A DNA stretch of 64,000 nucleotides from positions 4,852,089 through 4,916,088 of the forward strand of contig NC_090611.1 of NCBI RefSeq assembly GCF_004359215.1. Direction: 5' to 3'. The notes under the pieces are model-generated. The model was not told where the DNA came from. It saw only the letters and a list, made by a program, of their open reading frames with translations, and searched no databases. The translations under genes and the position numbers were made by a program. Source of the DNA: Bremia lactucae (lineage: Eukaryota > Oomycota > Peronosporomycetes > Peronosporales > Peronosporaceae). Positions 21,480 to 32,065 of the stretch are shown one piece after another. The first letter of the stretch is position 1. Each line of letters starts with the position of its first letter.

Positions 21480-22922
21480 CGGTAAAGGAAGCCGACAGCG
21501 AGCGCATTTCATTTCTTGCGCATACTCTTGCAGGGATCGCTTTGCTTGTCGAATTCCAAAGAAGTGCGCCTGAAGCTACACTTCGTTGTTCGGCGGCTGG
21601 TGTATGGAGCGAATCTTTTCCTTATATGTCTCATCGACGATTACTCGCGTTACGTCATCGCGTATTTCGGCAAGAAAATGAGCGAGGTACCTGATCGTTT
21701 CGCTGAATGCAAAGAGCTTATGGGAACTCAAGCTAGTTGTCCCATCCAGCGTGTCGCAGCGACAATGGAGGGGGTATACCGGTCATTCTTATGTGTAACT
21801 ACTGTACGAAAAATGGCATCGCTCATCAAAGGTCTGCCTCGTATACTCCTCAACAGAACGGACTTGCAGAAAAACAAATCGAACCCTTGTAGAAATGGGA
21901 AGACCGATGTTACACTTCCAGCAACTGAGCAAGGAATGGCCAGGTTCTCTTGCAAAAAAAAACGTCTTCGAACGCGTTCCGAGGTGACATAACACCTAAC
22001 GAGATGGTCTGCAAATCCAAACCTAATTTCAAATCCCTACGTGTATTTGGATCACGTGAATTTTGTACATGTTTTAAAGCTGCGCCGTTCCAAGTGGGAC
22101 AGTAAGTCACATCACTGTATCTTTCTTGGCTACAGTACGAGATCTAAAGCATATCCCGTATGGGACGAAGTGACAAACGTCTTATTACATCTCGCACAAT
22201 TGAATTAGATGATTATGGACCCGTGGACCGTCTCGTTGCATAACAATGACAAGATCTGAATTCGTACCTGATCAGTTCGTCGACACCGATGATATTGCAA
22301 ACGACCAGGGTTTTGTTCCAGCAGCGACACAACCTATTGTTGATGTGGACATGGAAACGGTTAACCACGATGATAAATATTGATATCATTGAAATGCCAT
22401 ACCTCTTCATCATATATATCAACCTTCGTCGGCACTGCAACAGACTCATCATGGAGCACAATCAAGAACAGCAGCTATACAATTGAGAGTGTTACAAGAA
22501 TATCAACTTACCACAGCGATCAGAGCAGGGAAATAATCACATCATATTTAGCAAGTTGGGTAGTAGAAGCCGCCGAAGCTATCACAAGCCTTATACTATT
22601 GCCAATTTACCAGAAATATATGTACGAAGATCACCAGCTCTTAGTGTTGCACCATCGAGTTCCACATGTCTAGTGGCTGGTTGCTTTTAAAAGTAACTCA
22701 CAACTCATAGGGCCGATCGCTACTTAAAACACCGGACGAAAGTAGTGAGTCTGATCCCAAAAGGCTTCGTTTCGTTTTAACATATTTCGAGCTTGCCTTA
22801 TCAGCAGTGGATGTACCTCAGAGTTGTGCTGAAGCATGAAGCGGCTGCCTCATAAGAAGCTATTCATGCAGAATTACATCAATCACACAAGGGATATTAT
22901 CGAAAGCCCCCCCCTGTAATGG
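21480..22922 (+). mobile_element. Decayed Ty1/copia integrase region, truncated at contig edge
   Basis: Frames joined across shifts give CLIDDYSRYVIAYFGKK, FAECKELMGTQASCPIQRV, SYTPQQNGLAEKQ, MLHFQQLSKEWPGS and YEMVCKSKPNFKSLRVFGS-like blocks, the order of a copia integrase and its C-terminal region. The stretch 22790-22915 reads VDVPQSCAEA and HAELHQSHKG-like, the lead-in to the copia RT. It stops at the single n at 22923. The next expected block (VIGCKW..ALK) is found at 63260, in another contig. Confidence 0.7.
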
Positions 22923-22923
22923 N
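22923..22923. other. Single ambiguous base joining two contigs
   Basis: One n separates a copia fragment from a LINE fragment, both cut mid-domain, after a run of nine C. This looks like a forced join in the assembly rather than a biological junction. Confidence 0.7.
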
Positions 22924-25091
22924 GACCGAACCCGACCTTTTTTGTGAGAAGCGAGATTCCGTCCGTCTAAGTCAGATTCTCTGTCCGCCGCCAGAAGAGG
23001 AGGGGAGCTTCTGAAACCCCGTTTGCGAGCCGCTGAGGACCTGCCTGGCCTCATGCTTGCACTAGAATCCGGCATGATAGCTAATTGGGAGGATGGAGAC
23101 GAAGGCAGCGGTGATACTGCGTCTCCCGCGTTGTATACGACGAGATCCGTATGACACCCACTGGCTGGCTGGTAATCATCCACCAACGGCATGCTGCTGG
23201 AGCGCTTCTCCTCTAACTGCTGCCCAGCTGTGGTTTTGTTATTCTCTTGACAGTGACCGGGTCCCTGCTGCATCGTTGCCTTCGATTCGTCCAATGAATC
23301 CGTCAGGTTTAACCAGTCGCCCCCCTCGTCCGTATGGAGTAATGCCGAATAGAGGTTGCCCTCACATCGAAGCACCAAAGGCGGAAAAGGAGATTCTCCC
23401 ACTTTCGTCGCTTGGATCTCATCTATACACGCCAGTATAGAAAGTGGATATTCTTTAGCGGAAGCCACCGCCCGCCCCTTAATCTGAAGCGCTAACGGAT
23501 GGTACGTCCGACAGCTCCATTTGCAGCGCCTGCCTCTCCTTGGAGGACAAAAATGTCTTTTTGTAAGAAAATTGCGGCCATACCCAGTATGTCTCGCCCC
23601 CCCCCCAACAATCGGCAGGCACCACCGAGGTCCTGTCCGACGGGGTGGCCGCATAGTCGGTCAAGAACCATCGCAGTTGGGAAGCTGACTCTTTGCGTGT
23701 CATACTCGACCATCCCCTGCCAACGTTTAGGAGGGTCTGACTCCTCTGGTCGTGAGGAAACTGTTCCTCCAAATTTAATAGCCCTGAACACTTGATGCCT
23801 CGTTTCATACAGGCTGTCAAGAGCTCAAGATCTTTTGTAGGGGCTGTCAACGCAGACTCTGCGACAGCTTGAGCGAGCGAAATCGCCAAACAATTGCCCG
23901 TAGCCGGCGTTACCACCTCACGAAGCCCGAGAATGCGAAGAAGCTCCGTTAGGTGTCCAGGTGCAACCGTCGGCTTGGGCTCTATTGGTAGTGGGTATCG
24001 CTGCTCGTCCGGCAGCTGCTTGAGGAGCCGCTCGTAAGTCAACCGCTCCCGTCGCTGCTGGGTCAGCAAAGCTGGGCCCGCTGTGACTACCGCCGGGCCT
24101 CGATCTCCGGCTTCTTTTTTACGCGCTAAATCATTTGGTTGCAACTGAGGAGTCGCTTTCGTACCGGACGATTTTGGAATCAGCGTGGACGCAGAAGCCT
24201 CCCGGGTTGAACCAGAGGCCTCTCCTCCTCCCGATGGAGCCGGGGATTCTTCCTCGTCCAAGTCTAGATCCTGCAAAACATGAAAGCCGCCGCTGCTAAC
24301 GTTTACCCTGGTTGAAGTAGCCGAAACTGGGGTCTTGAGCTTGCGGCCACTTCGATTGGGGCGCGTCAACCACGGATGCTCGGGCCGGGGTTTCGGGGCA
24401 GGAGGGGGTGACCCCTCGTGCAAGACCCGAGTAGTGTACACCGAGTGCCCAGGGATTCCAGTCGTCTGGGGCTCGGAGACCGGTGGAGGAGAGGAAGCAG
24501 CAGCAGGCGCCGCCGGCGTCACCGCAGCTTGTGCCGCCTCATCGGCCGATTGCTGCACACTTAGACGCCGCTGCGCCATCTGTCGCATCTCTTCCGGGCT
24601 ACCGAAAGGTTTGGCGAGGTCTTCTACCCTTGGAGGTCAGCTTCAAGAACCTCTAGCCCACCTGGACCGCGCAGTTGAGCATCCGAGAACTGACACCCTG
24701 ACGCCGGGTGCCCGAGAGTGCCGACTGCAGACATTGCAGGCGACGTCCGACGTCTGGATGCCTGACGATGATCGGTGTTCCGAACCAAAGAATTCCTACA
24801 ATGCTTGTAGAAACGTTGGACATCCCGCTAAATGAAATGTTACTTTCCATGCGGTAGAAGTGCGGGAGTTTGGGGTGCATATGTCCATGTCCTCCAATTC
24901 AAACTCTGTCGGTATCTTTAAGCGCAAATACGCAAAGATGCGTCAAATATCATCAAATCGAGTCAAATTGGAAAGCGTTACAGTGTACTCCGCCCTCGGA
25001 TGCCCGGAACGCCCGTCGGGATCACGCTGATCTGACCACACCGATCCCCTCACCGGCTGGTGGACATTCTCGAGCGTGTACACGCGCCCTT
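22924..25091 (-). mobile_element. Second copy of the LINE ORF1 region (partial)
   Basis: It corresponds base for base to about 6356-8530, same orientation, roughly 97% identical by eye, and is bounded by the n at 22923 and the gap at 25092. The difference pattern is point substitutions plus indels in homopolymers (for example the C-run at 23596-23606). Both sides end within coding sequence. Confidence 0.9.
23479..24588 (-). pseudogene. LINE ORF1 middle part (copy 2): proline-rich linker plus OTU-like domain, open for 369 codons
   Basis: This copy reads through the position that is a stop in copy 1 (CAG instead of TAG), giving a frame from MRQMAQRRLSVQQSA through the Pro/Ala-rich part, RKLKTPVSATSTRVN, FHVLQDLDLDEEES, and on into the OTU-like block VTPATGNCLAISLAQ and GGGETYWVWPQFSYKK, where a shift breaks it. 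The continuation (23654-22924) has PLVLRCEGNLYSALLH, so the expected catalytic His is Leu here as well. The CCHC knuckle near 24740 is damaged by a 1-base loss. Confidence 0.7.
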
Positions 25092-25191
25092 NNNNNNNNN
25101 NNNNNNNNNNNNNNNNNNNNNNNNNNNNNNNNNNNNNNNNNNNNNNNNNNNNNNNNNNNNNNNNNNNNNNNNNNNNNNNNNNNNNNNNNNN
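25092..25191. other. Assembly gap (100 N)
   Basis: Exactly 100 N, a conventional filler length, so the real distance is unknown. It separates LINE ORF1 from gypsy antisense sequence. Confidence 0.98.
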
Positions 25192-25870
25192 AGGGGCGCG
25201 TTTCTCGATAAAACTTATGATCCATCGGATGAGTCTCGTCATACGGACGTTCGAGGCCCTCAACGTCAACAAACAGCTGGGAACGAGGCTCCCATCTGTC
25301 ATGCGAAGGTGGATAATCGCGCCAGAGACCAAGATAACTCGTTCGCTATCCCTTCACATCACGGTGAGTAACGATGCGTTTCACACGAAAACGTTGAACA
25401 CCAAGGGAATCTACCGATGGTTGTGGTGGAGAAGGGAAAATTAGATTCGACCAATGTATTGGATCGAGAGTCGAAGATCGACAAACTCGACCACTACCTC
25501 CATGTATTGAATGGGTCTTTGAACACGAGTGCGGTAAGCGTCACTTATTGGAACAGACGGTGTAGACTCACCGTATCGAACGGTTGGAAGACCGTTCGAA
25601 AAGTGCGTACTCAATGTTGGAGTACGAACGGAAGTACCACGCTCTTCGTGACACTATCGTCAGCTCGTCGCGATTTCGAGGAACTTCGAAATTCGGCATG
25701 AGAATCTTCAAGCTTAACATGAGAATCTAGTTCGTGATCACAAGAATATTTTAGAAATCCTTGAAAGGGTTGGTCAGATCCGTCCGCTGAAGAAACCGCG
25801 TACTGATGGTACGGGCGGAGCCGACCAACGTAAAACGAAGAAGGCGTTCGCATCCTTCGTGGCAATTCTA
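25192..25870 (+). pseudogene. Antisense reading frame of a gypsy element, copy 2
   Basis: It lies on the strand opposite to the gypsy pol at 25610-28331 and overlaps its 3' coding end. Frames read DESRHTDVRGPQRQQTAGNE, then NVEHQGNLPMVVVEKGKLD, DRESKIDKLDHYLHVLNGSL, EYERKYHALRDTIVSSSRD and, after a shift, VRDHKNILEILERVGQIRPLKKPRTDG. The last half has heptad-like spacing and is probably a coiled coil. The frame ends near 25870, inside the region that codes the chromodomain-like tail of pol on the other strand. The same arrangement occurs at 54697-56335. No known domain is recognised. Confidence 0.55.
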
Positions 25871-26551
25871 TTAGGTACGCATTGCCTCTGCGATGCAGTT
25901 CACGGAATGGCCAATGAACTTGGTTAGTAGTTTAGTACTACTCACATTAGTGCCTAAATGCTTAAGTAAGTTTACCGTAGACAATGTACTAGATCATCCA
26001 TTTTAAATTAAAGAACATCTGCTCTTCCATTGTTGTCTGCATTCCGTTTCTATTGGTCCACTGCGTTGGCAATGGAATCCTGTACGTAAGAGACCACTGA
26101 TTCTCGAGCCAGCAGGAATTCCTCTACTGACCTATTAGGTTTGTCTTTTTCAGTGCGATGTGCGCACTGCCATGAGATCTTTATCTGCTTCGATGTCGAT
26201 TGCTTCGACTTCGACATTATTCGCGTCGTTGGTAATTTCGATGCGTGATAAGCATGAGCCAGAAATGTTTTTGCTTGTGCGAGTTCACCCCCCCCTTAAC
26301 CTAAAGGATCCCTCTAATCGAGTAGGTTGCGTGGATAGCGCAAGCCATTGACGAAGAGCGGTGTATACGTTGTAGATGCATGTACCAAATTGTTGATGGC
26401 GAATTCGACTATCGGTACGACCTCGCTCCAATTAGGATACGATTGGACGTAACCTCGAAGTATCTCTATGAGGACGCGATTTACGCGTTCCATCAGACCA
26501 TCTCCGGATGATCAGAAGTTGACATAGTCAGCCGTGTTCCAAGAGATTGGA
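25871..26551 (-). pseudogene. Gypsy integrase C-terminal region
   Basis: Minus-strand frames joined across shifts read ANRVLIEILRGYVQSYPNW-like near 26510-26440, EFAINNLVHASTTYTPLF and NGLRYPR near 26400-26330, and LLKHLGTNVSSTKLLTKFIG near 25960-25900. These are the conserved blocks downstream of the integrase core in this family. The stretch 26100-26290 is poorly coding. Confidence 0.55.
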
Positions 26552-27104
26552 ACACGGATTGCCTGAACTCTGCCGTGAACCGGGGACTTTACTGGAGACC
26601 AGTTCATGGGGTAAACCGTGGAGTCTGAATACCGTGTCGTATTAGACACGGGCACAGCCCGGAGGCGTGATTGACTCTGGTATCGAACAAGATGTACCAA
26701 CTTGCTGAATCTGTCTACAAAAACAAGGGTTCCATTGTTTTTGTGATCATCTTCGGTAAATCCGAAGACGAAGTCCATAGATACGGACTGCCAACACTCT
26801 GCCGGAAGTGCTAGAGGTTGAAAAATGCACAGGATGAAGGGCTAGGCTTCACCCGTCGACATACTTCGCAATCACGAATGTACTTGCGCACGAACTGATA
26901 CTGGCGGGGCCAATTAAAGTCGCGACTTACTGTAAGGTAAGTCTTCTCACGTCCACGATGTCCACTTGTTGGAGCATCGAAACACTCATATATGATGCGC
27001 AAGCGCAAATCATTGTGAGTTGGGACGACGACACGTGGAGTGTCGCCAGCAACGGCTATGTAGTACCGTAATACGTTGCGTGTGGGGTATCGATCGGATG
27101 ACAA
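26512..27104 (-). pseudogene. Gypsy integrase: HHCC domain and start of core
   Basis: The 27104-26811 frame has the HHCC zinc-binding region: YECFDAPTSGHRGREKTY, then FVRKYIRDCEVCRRVK. After a shift, 26778-26512 gives MDFVFGFTEDDHKNNGTLVF and VDRFSKLVHL, the first Asp block of the DDE core. The remaining catalytic Asp and Glu blocks are not in frame. In an intact element this enzyme inserts the cDNA into the genome. Confidence 0.75.
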
Positions 27105-28114
27105 TCGATATAAGCCAGTAAATCTCGAGACGATTTGTTGAGTGAATTCATCAGATGATTCATTGAACGCTGAATGTCTTTATCTTTTCTGTATGCTTTC
27201 TTTATGTAATCAAACAAAGTTGACGACTGAACACTTGTAATGAGTGTTGCAACAGAGGGATTATTACCACTGTTGGATTGCGCAGCCGGCTCGAAATCAA
27301 GTCGGCACGAAAACGTATCAGCTACGACATCAAGTCGTCCTGGTTTATATTCCACGTAGAAATTATATATTGCGAAGAAGGATAGCCACCTCGCCAGTCT
27401 TTGCGAGAGGTGTGGGCTGTTTACGGCCGTGCGTAATGACGCATCGTCCTAATTAACGATGAACGGCCAATCTCCGAGGTGATAGACCCTAAAATTAGCC
27501 AATGCATGTTTCATGGCAAGAAGTTTCTTGTCATGCACTGAGTAATTGCGTTCAGCTGGTTGCAGCTGACGCGATTGGGAACCGACGACGCGCTCCGCGC
27601 CGTCTGTATCGTATCGCATTAACGCGCAGCCGATTGCAAAATCGCTGGCGTCACAGACCACATGGAATGGTCTGTCTTGATCTGCAGTCGCCAAGATATG
27701 CGATTGCATCAAGCTTTGTTTGACACCTTCAAACGAACGCTGACAATCAGCGTTCCATAACCATTTCTCCTTCTTTTTCAGAAGACAGGAGAGATGAACT
27801 GTCATCTCAGCATAATTGCGTGAGTACTTGTGCAAGTACGCCGCTAGCCCAAGGCACTTTCTAAGTCCCTTGACATCGACTGGAACTGGCCAGTCGGTGA
27901 TCACCTTGATCGTTGTGGGATCAGGGCGCACGCCGTATTTTCCGACGATGCACCCGAGAAGTGGTATTTCGCTCGCAGAGAATATACACTTCTTGAGATT
28001 TGCGTACAACTTATGCTTTCGTATAAGTGTAAGAACCTGACGAACGTGAGTTTTATGAACTTTCACGTCCGTCTTTCCGTCCATAGCCGGGCAATGGACG
28101 GAATACATCGTCAA
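27056..28114 (-). pseudogene. Gypsy RT connection and RNase H
   Basis: The 28114-27449 frame reads HKLYANLKKCIFSASEIPLL, GCIVGKYGVRPDP, AAYLHKYSRNYAEM, then RNase H: PFHVVCDASDFAIGCALM, SRQLQPAERNYSVHDKKLLA and MKHALANFRVYHLG. The 27355-27056 frame adds YKPGRLDVVADTFSCR, the end of RNase H. Catalytic Asp in CDASDFA is kept. A shift near 27449 separates the two. Confidence 0.8.
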
Positions 28115-28331
28115 AATGACTCTGGCAAATTCTCACACCGGTCTCAACAGATTTGTTACACATCTGTTAAATGTTGCAGGGGCGTTACTAAGCCCCTGAG
28201 GCATCACTAGCCATTCCCAAAGCATCCCACTCGGGGTGCTCATTGCTGTGTACGGGATGTCCCGTTCACGCATAAGGTTTTGATAAAACCCATCCATCAG
28301 ATCCATAGACGAAAAGATCGTACTCTTAGAC

Positions 28332-28431
28332 NNNNNNNNNNNNNNNNNNNNNNNNNNNNNNNNNNNNNNNNNNNNNNNNNNNNNNNNNNNNNNNNNNNNN
28401 NNNNNNNNNNNNNNNNNNNNNNNNNNNNNNN
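28332..28431. other. Assembly gap (100 N) immediately before telomere repeats
   Basis: Exactly 100 N. The left contig ends inside gypsy RT and the right contig begins with telomere repeats. Confidence 0.98.
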
Positions 28432-28643
28432 CTAAACCCTAAACCCTAAACCCTAAACCCTAAACCCTAAACCCTAAACCCTAAACCCTAAACCCTAAAC
28501 CCTAAACCCTAAACCCTAAACCCTAAACCCTAAACCCTAAACCCTAAACCCTAAACCCTAAACCCTAAACCCTAAACCCTAAACCCTACACCCTAAACCC
28601 CACACCCTAAACCCTACACCCTAAACCCTAAACCCTAAACCCT
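28432..28643 (+). repeat. Telomere repeat array (CCCTAAA)n
   Basis: About 30 units of the 7-base repeat CCCTAAA, perfect for the first 150 bases and then with variant units (CCCTACA, CCCCACA) before unique sequence. TTTAGGG is the known telomere repeat of oomycetes and of plants. The C-rich strand reads left to right, the orientation of a left chromosome end. The perfect part lies outward and the degenerate part inward, as expected of a true telomere. It starts exactly at a gap, so the contig to its right is probably a chromosome end wrongly placed inside this scaffold. Confidence 0.97.
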
Positions 28644-29010
28644 CACAATTGAAAGAAATATCTTTTATAATTTTTAAAATTATTGTTATATTCGAATTCA
28701 GCGGCAATATTGCAAAAACTCACAAATTTGTAAAGTTTTCAAAATTTTATTACGGAACCAAAAATTCAAGTTACAGAACAATATTTTGATATTCACATAA
28801 TTGTGAAACTTAACAAAATATTCTGAAACTTTACCGGAAATTGAAGTTATGACAATACGCGAATGTTCGTGAGGTTCAAGTCTAAATATAAGAGTACATC
28901 CTACTGATAAAGCAGAATTGCGATGTTAGTCTCATAGAATAATTTTTATACTGGCTTTAGGATAACCTAAGTTTTGTGGTAGCAACTTAGTTATCTCCTA
29001 AACCTTAAAT
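28644..29010 (+). repeat. Left pseudo-LTR / 3'-end remnant of an outer Penelope-like copy
   Basis: It matches 32066-32435 at roughly 80% by eye over its length: blocks aaaactcacaaatttgt, ggaaatt.aa.tt, tgttcgtgagg, aagtctaaatataa, catcctactgat, gttagtct, ggataa(cc)taagttt and acttagttatctcct. It joins the telomere array without other sequence. It ends in tctcctaaaccttaaat, itself telomere-like. Confidence 0.7.
28898..28940 (+). ncRNA. Decayed hammerhead-like motif in left pseudo-LTR
   Basis: It corresponds to 32328-32370, but the core reads CTGATAA rather than CTGATGA, and GAT rather than GAA, so two invariant hammerhead bases are changed. The GTC at the cleavage position is retained. It is probably inactive. 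Confidence 0.35.
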
Positions 29011-29572
29011 GTAATTAGGTTTTAAGTAAATCAACCCGTGCCTTTGAGGACCTGTGCGTTATTTGTATTGCTAATCGGGACACCCATTCGCAAGGAAGTT
29101 TTTTCCATTAGGGAAGTTTTGACTCTGCAGGCACACAGGAGTGTGAGTGAGCAGCACCCTGGAGATAGGAACCTAGAGTGTCTCCGTCTCGAACATAAAA
29201 TGTGCCGTGGTTTACGTAAAACTCGAAAGTGATATCGGGGCTTGGTAGAGAGAGAAGTTGTACTTTTCCCCAGCTATTTGTTTAGTAGCGCTGGATCCGG
29301 AATAAGATTTCTTCTGTTATTCCTCCCTTATTCAACTTAAATCGATACACGAGTAGGGCAATACGTCAAAATATCCGACGGATTAAGGCCTGCAGCCGAG
29401 CGCGCGGCCTCAAGAACCGACTTTCGGACCCGACGAAGACCCGACCAAGACAAGATCCGACCGAGCCGACTAGCCGACCGCGACGACCGACAGTTTGTGC
29501 TTTCGCAAGCCGACTGTTTCGCCATTCACATCCGACCTACTCTACTTCAGACCTAGGTTACGACACTTAAGG
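29011..29572 (+). other. Penelope-like element 5' untranslated region
   Basis: Between the left repeat and the ORF1 start at 29573. A 64-codon frame at 29038-29232 has no recognised motif. The section 29380-29560 is rich in cgac/gacc steps. Confidence 0.3.
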
Positions 29573-30429
29573 ATGGACCCGAGTAATCTGACTCGCCGCA
29601 GTCCGCCGCAAATCGTGATGAACATCATCGACTCCACGCTCAAGAAATATCGAAACCTTTCTGCCAAGATTAAATCGAAGCAGACAGCTCTTCAACGACT
29701 AAAGTTGGTCCCGCCCCGCTCCGTGAAAACTAAGATTTCGTTGAACGTGTCTAAAGACCTCGACAACACAGACAGTGCAAACTACCCCCGCTAAAGTTCA
29801 ATAAGCAGCTCGCCGACAACGAGAATGCTCTTGCATCCATCATCAAGGAAGCAACAGCTGTCGAGCTAGAGCTACTTCAACGCGAACAGGACGCACTGGC
29901 AACAACGTGTACTAGTGAGATAAGTTCTTTCTATAAAGATGTTCACACAATGCTCGCACCAAAAGTTCCACCCTGGGAAGATGCAATTGCTTTCCATACA
30001 GGGCAAACCTCCATGGCAGTAACTGACTTCCTTAATGCGAAGGCCATGTTCTACACAGGCTTGACGCAACTACGCTACGATTTGGCTCTCGAACAAGTCA
30101 TCATAACTCGTAAGAAGGCTGCCAAGGAAGCCAAACGAGCCTCAGCCATGGAACTCGACTCCGAAACTCCAATGGCTACCTCCGTTCAGGAGCTCGTCCG
30201 CCAACGCATCCAAAAAGAGATAGCACCTTTGAAGAAACAAGTCGCTGGTCTCAAGGTAGCGTTAAACGACAGCGCCGGTCGTCCACGGGGCACCGATCGG
30301 TGCAAGAATACTGCAACGCCCCAGCAGCAAAAGAAGAAGCAAAACGCAAAAGGAAAAGCGGACGTTTCCGGAGCAAACAAGTCCGGAAAGCGAAACGCCA
30401 AATCGAAATCAGGGAGCAACGCCAAGTAG
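29573..30429 (+). pseudogene. Penelope-like element ORF1, coiled-coil and lysine-rich
   Basis: It starts MDPSNLTRRSPPQIVMNIID. A frame change near 29790 leads into NKQLADNENALASIIKEATA and TAVELELLQREQDALATTC, then WEDAIAFHTGQTSMAVTDF, RYDLALEQVIITRKKAAKEA, a second coiled coil with EIAPLKKQVAGLKVAL, and a basic tail rich in Lys/Asn/Ala ending NAKSKSGSNAK. Long heptad-like stretches suggest oligomerisation, and the basic tail suggests nucleic-acid binding. ORF1 proteins with coiled coils precede the RT in Athena-type Penelope-like elements. The 3' end overlaps the RT frame, which runs on from about 30300. Confidence 0.6.
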
Positions 30430-31983
30430 AAAAACGCGAAGAACGCGAAAGGCAAGACCCAATCCAAGTAACTCGATCAGATCGCGGTAATGCCCTGGCT
30501 CTTTTTGCCAGGAGCAATGTTAAGGAATTAAATAGTTACGCTAGGAACTTAGCTTTTCGTAACTATGTTCCTAAATCCATACCTATCCCGCCCGCTCCAA
30601 ATCGTTTACTAGGCCTCAACCTTAAATTCTGCCCGACTCCTCGACCTATCCAACCGCCCGATCTTCATGCTGCACTTCCCGACTTTGAGCGTTGAGTACG
30701 ACTCTCCGCTCAATTCGGGAACGCTCTCGGAACATACAATCGCAAGATCTATGTTCCGAACACATCTTTTCAACCAAAACTAGCATCAGCTAAAGTTGAA
30801 AAAAAAATTGAAACGTGTCCGTGACGCTGTCGAACATGAAACCTGGACTCCTACAAAGTACAGAAATCTCAATACGACGCAACGCAACACATATCACTTG
30901 CTGAAAGGCCGTCCAGACCTTAAGGTTGTAGAGTCTTGGACCGGCACTTTTCACTCTACTTTGTATCCGTCCCATTGTCTCCAATAGCGGGAGCGTATTT
31001 GAAGGAATTTCAATATGGCTCGACTACATGCTCCAGCCTATTTACCAGTCCACGCAGACATACTTACGCAATTCCGACCAGCTCCTACATGACCTTCCAA
31101 ATCAGACATTTCCGCAAGATACGCTGCTTATCACTGTGGATGTAGAATCACTCTACACTAACATCCCCATCGAAAGAGCACTTCAAGCTATCTCGGCTCG
31201 TCTATCAAAACACCCATGGAAGGACGTTATCATATCAGGACTCCGACTGGTGATGAACAACAACTATTTCACCTTCGCAGACTCGTGCTGGCGAAAATTG
31301 CGCGAAACAGCAATGGGAACACCGGTCGCTCAGGCTTTTGCCTCGCTCTATGTAGCTCATGTCGAAGACACTACTTCCAGAATTTTCCTCCCATGTATAC
31401 TACCGCAAGCGTTGTATAGATGATATTTTTCTTCTATGGAGCCACGGTAGCAGCCTACAGCTTCAAGCACTTCCTAGCCAAGTTTTCTCAACGATCAGGT
31501 CTGTGCTTTACAAGCACTACATCTAGGACTGAAGCCGTCTTTTTAGATCTCTGCATCATCCGAGACAACGACAAGGTTTACTCTCGTACATACCAGAAAG
31601 CTCTGAACTTGTACTTGTACATTCCTGCTAACAGTGCTCACCCCCCAGGTGTTCTGAAGGGACTAATCTTTGGACTAGTTCGGAAATATCGCAAACAAAA
31701 TAGCAGATCCCGCGGCTGCAAGCAGATAGTCAAGCTACTTTATGCCCGAATCCTGGACCGAGGATACACCCCTTCGACGCTGAAACCACTGTTTGAGAAG
31801 GCTCTCGACATCTCCCCGACGCCGAAGCCACCGAATACAACAGCACCTATCGTCTTCAAGCTCCAATTTGACCCAAATGTACTTTCACGAGCGAGACTTA
31901 GATCACTCCTACAAGCTGATCTGTTGGAACAAGCACTCAATAAACAGATCAAAATCTGTTACCTAAAGCCTCCAACTCTTTAG
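30300..31983 (+). pseudogene. Penelope-like reverse transcriptase, frameshifted, no GIY-YIG domain
   Basis: Frame 30300-30695 has a basic helix, then NLAFRNYVPKSIPIPPAPNR and LGLNLKFCPTPRPI, the N-terminal signature of Penelope-like RTs. After shifts: KYRNLNTTQRNTYHLLKGRPD (30850-30925), RPIVSNSGSVFEG (about 30968), TLLITVDVESLYTNIPIERA (31125-31175), RETAMGTPVAQAFASL (31295-31345), RCIDDIFLLW (31410-31440), AVFLDLCIIRDND and YLYIPANSAHPPGVLKGLIF (to 31670). The catalytic box is CIDD instead of YxDD, one base from YIDD, with the Asp pair at 31419-31424. The frame closes at 31983 after KICYLKPPTL; no GIY-YIG or downstream zinc motif appears before the right repeat. Confidence 0.8.
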
Positions 31984-32065
31984 ACTCTGCTCTGTCCTAC
32001 GACACTCGCTACAACTGCCCCATCACCTGCGGCTCTACATCAAGACCGTACAGGTGCTAAGGTGT

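Larger units (their letters stand above)
25610..28331 (-). mobile_element. Ty3/gypsy element, 3' two-thirds of pol (RT to chromodomain-like tail)
   Basis: From 28331 downward: the RT end, RNase H, integrase and a tail reading RRMRTPSSFYVGRLRPYHQY, the motif that ends the integrase/chromodomain region in this gypsy family. The 5' part is cut at 28331 by the gap before the telomere repeats. Compared with the copies at 38993 and 49270 it has its own set of frameshifts. No LTR is visible on its 3' side because of the gap at 25092. Confidence 0.85.

Noticed and set aside
28432..28643. Regular repeats that could be taken for a CRISPR-like or satellite array
   Set aside because: The 7-base unit CCCTAAA without spacers is the telomere repeat.
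31984..32065. A GIY-YIG endonuclease after the Penelope RT
   Set aside because: I looked in all three frames; only about 80 bases lie before the right repeat and no G-x-Y or Y-x-G pattern is present.
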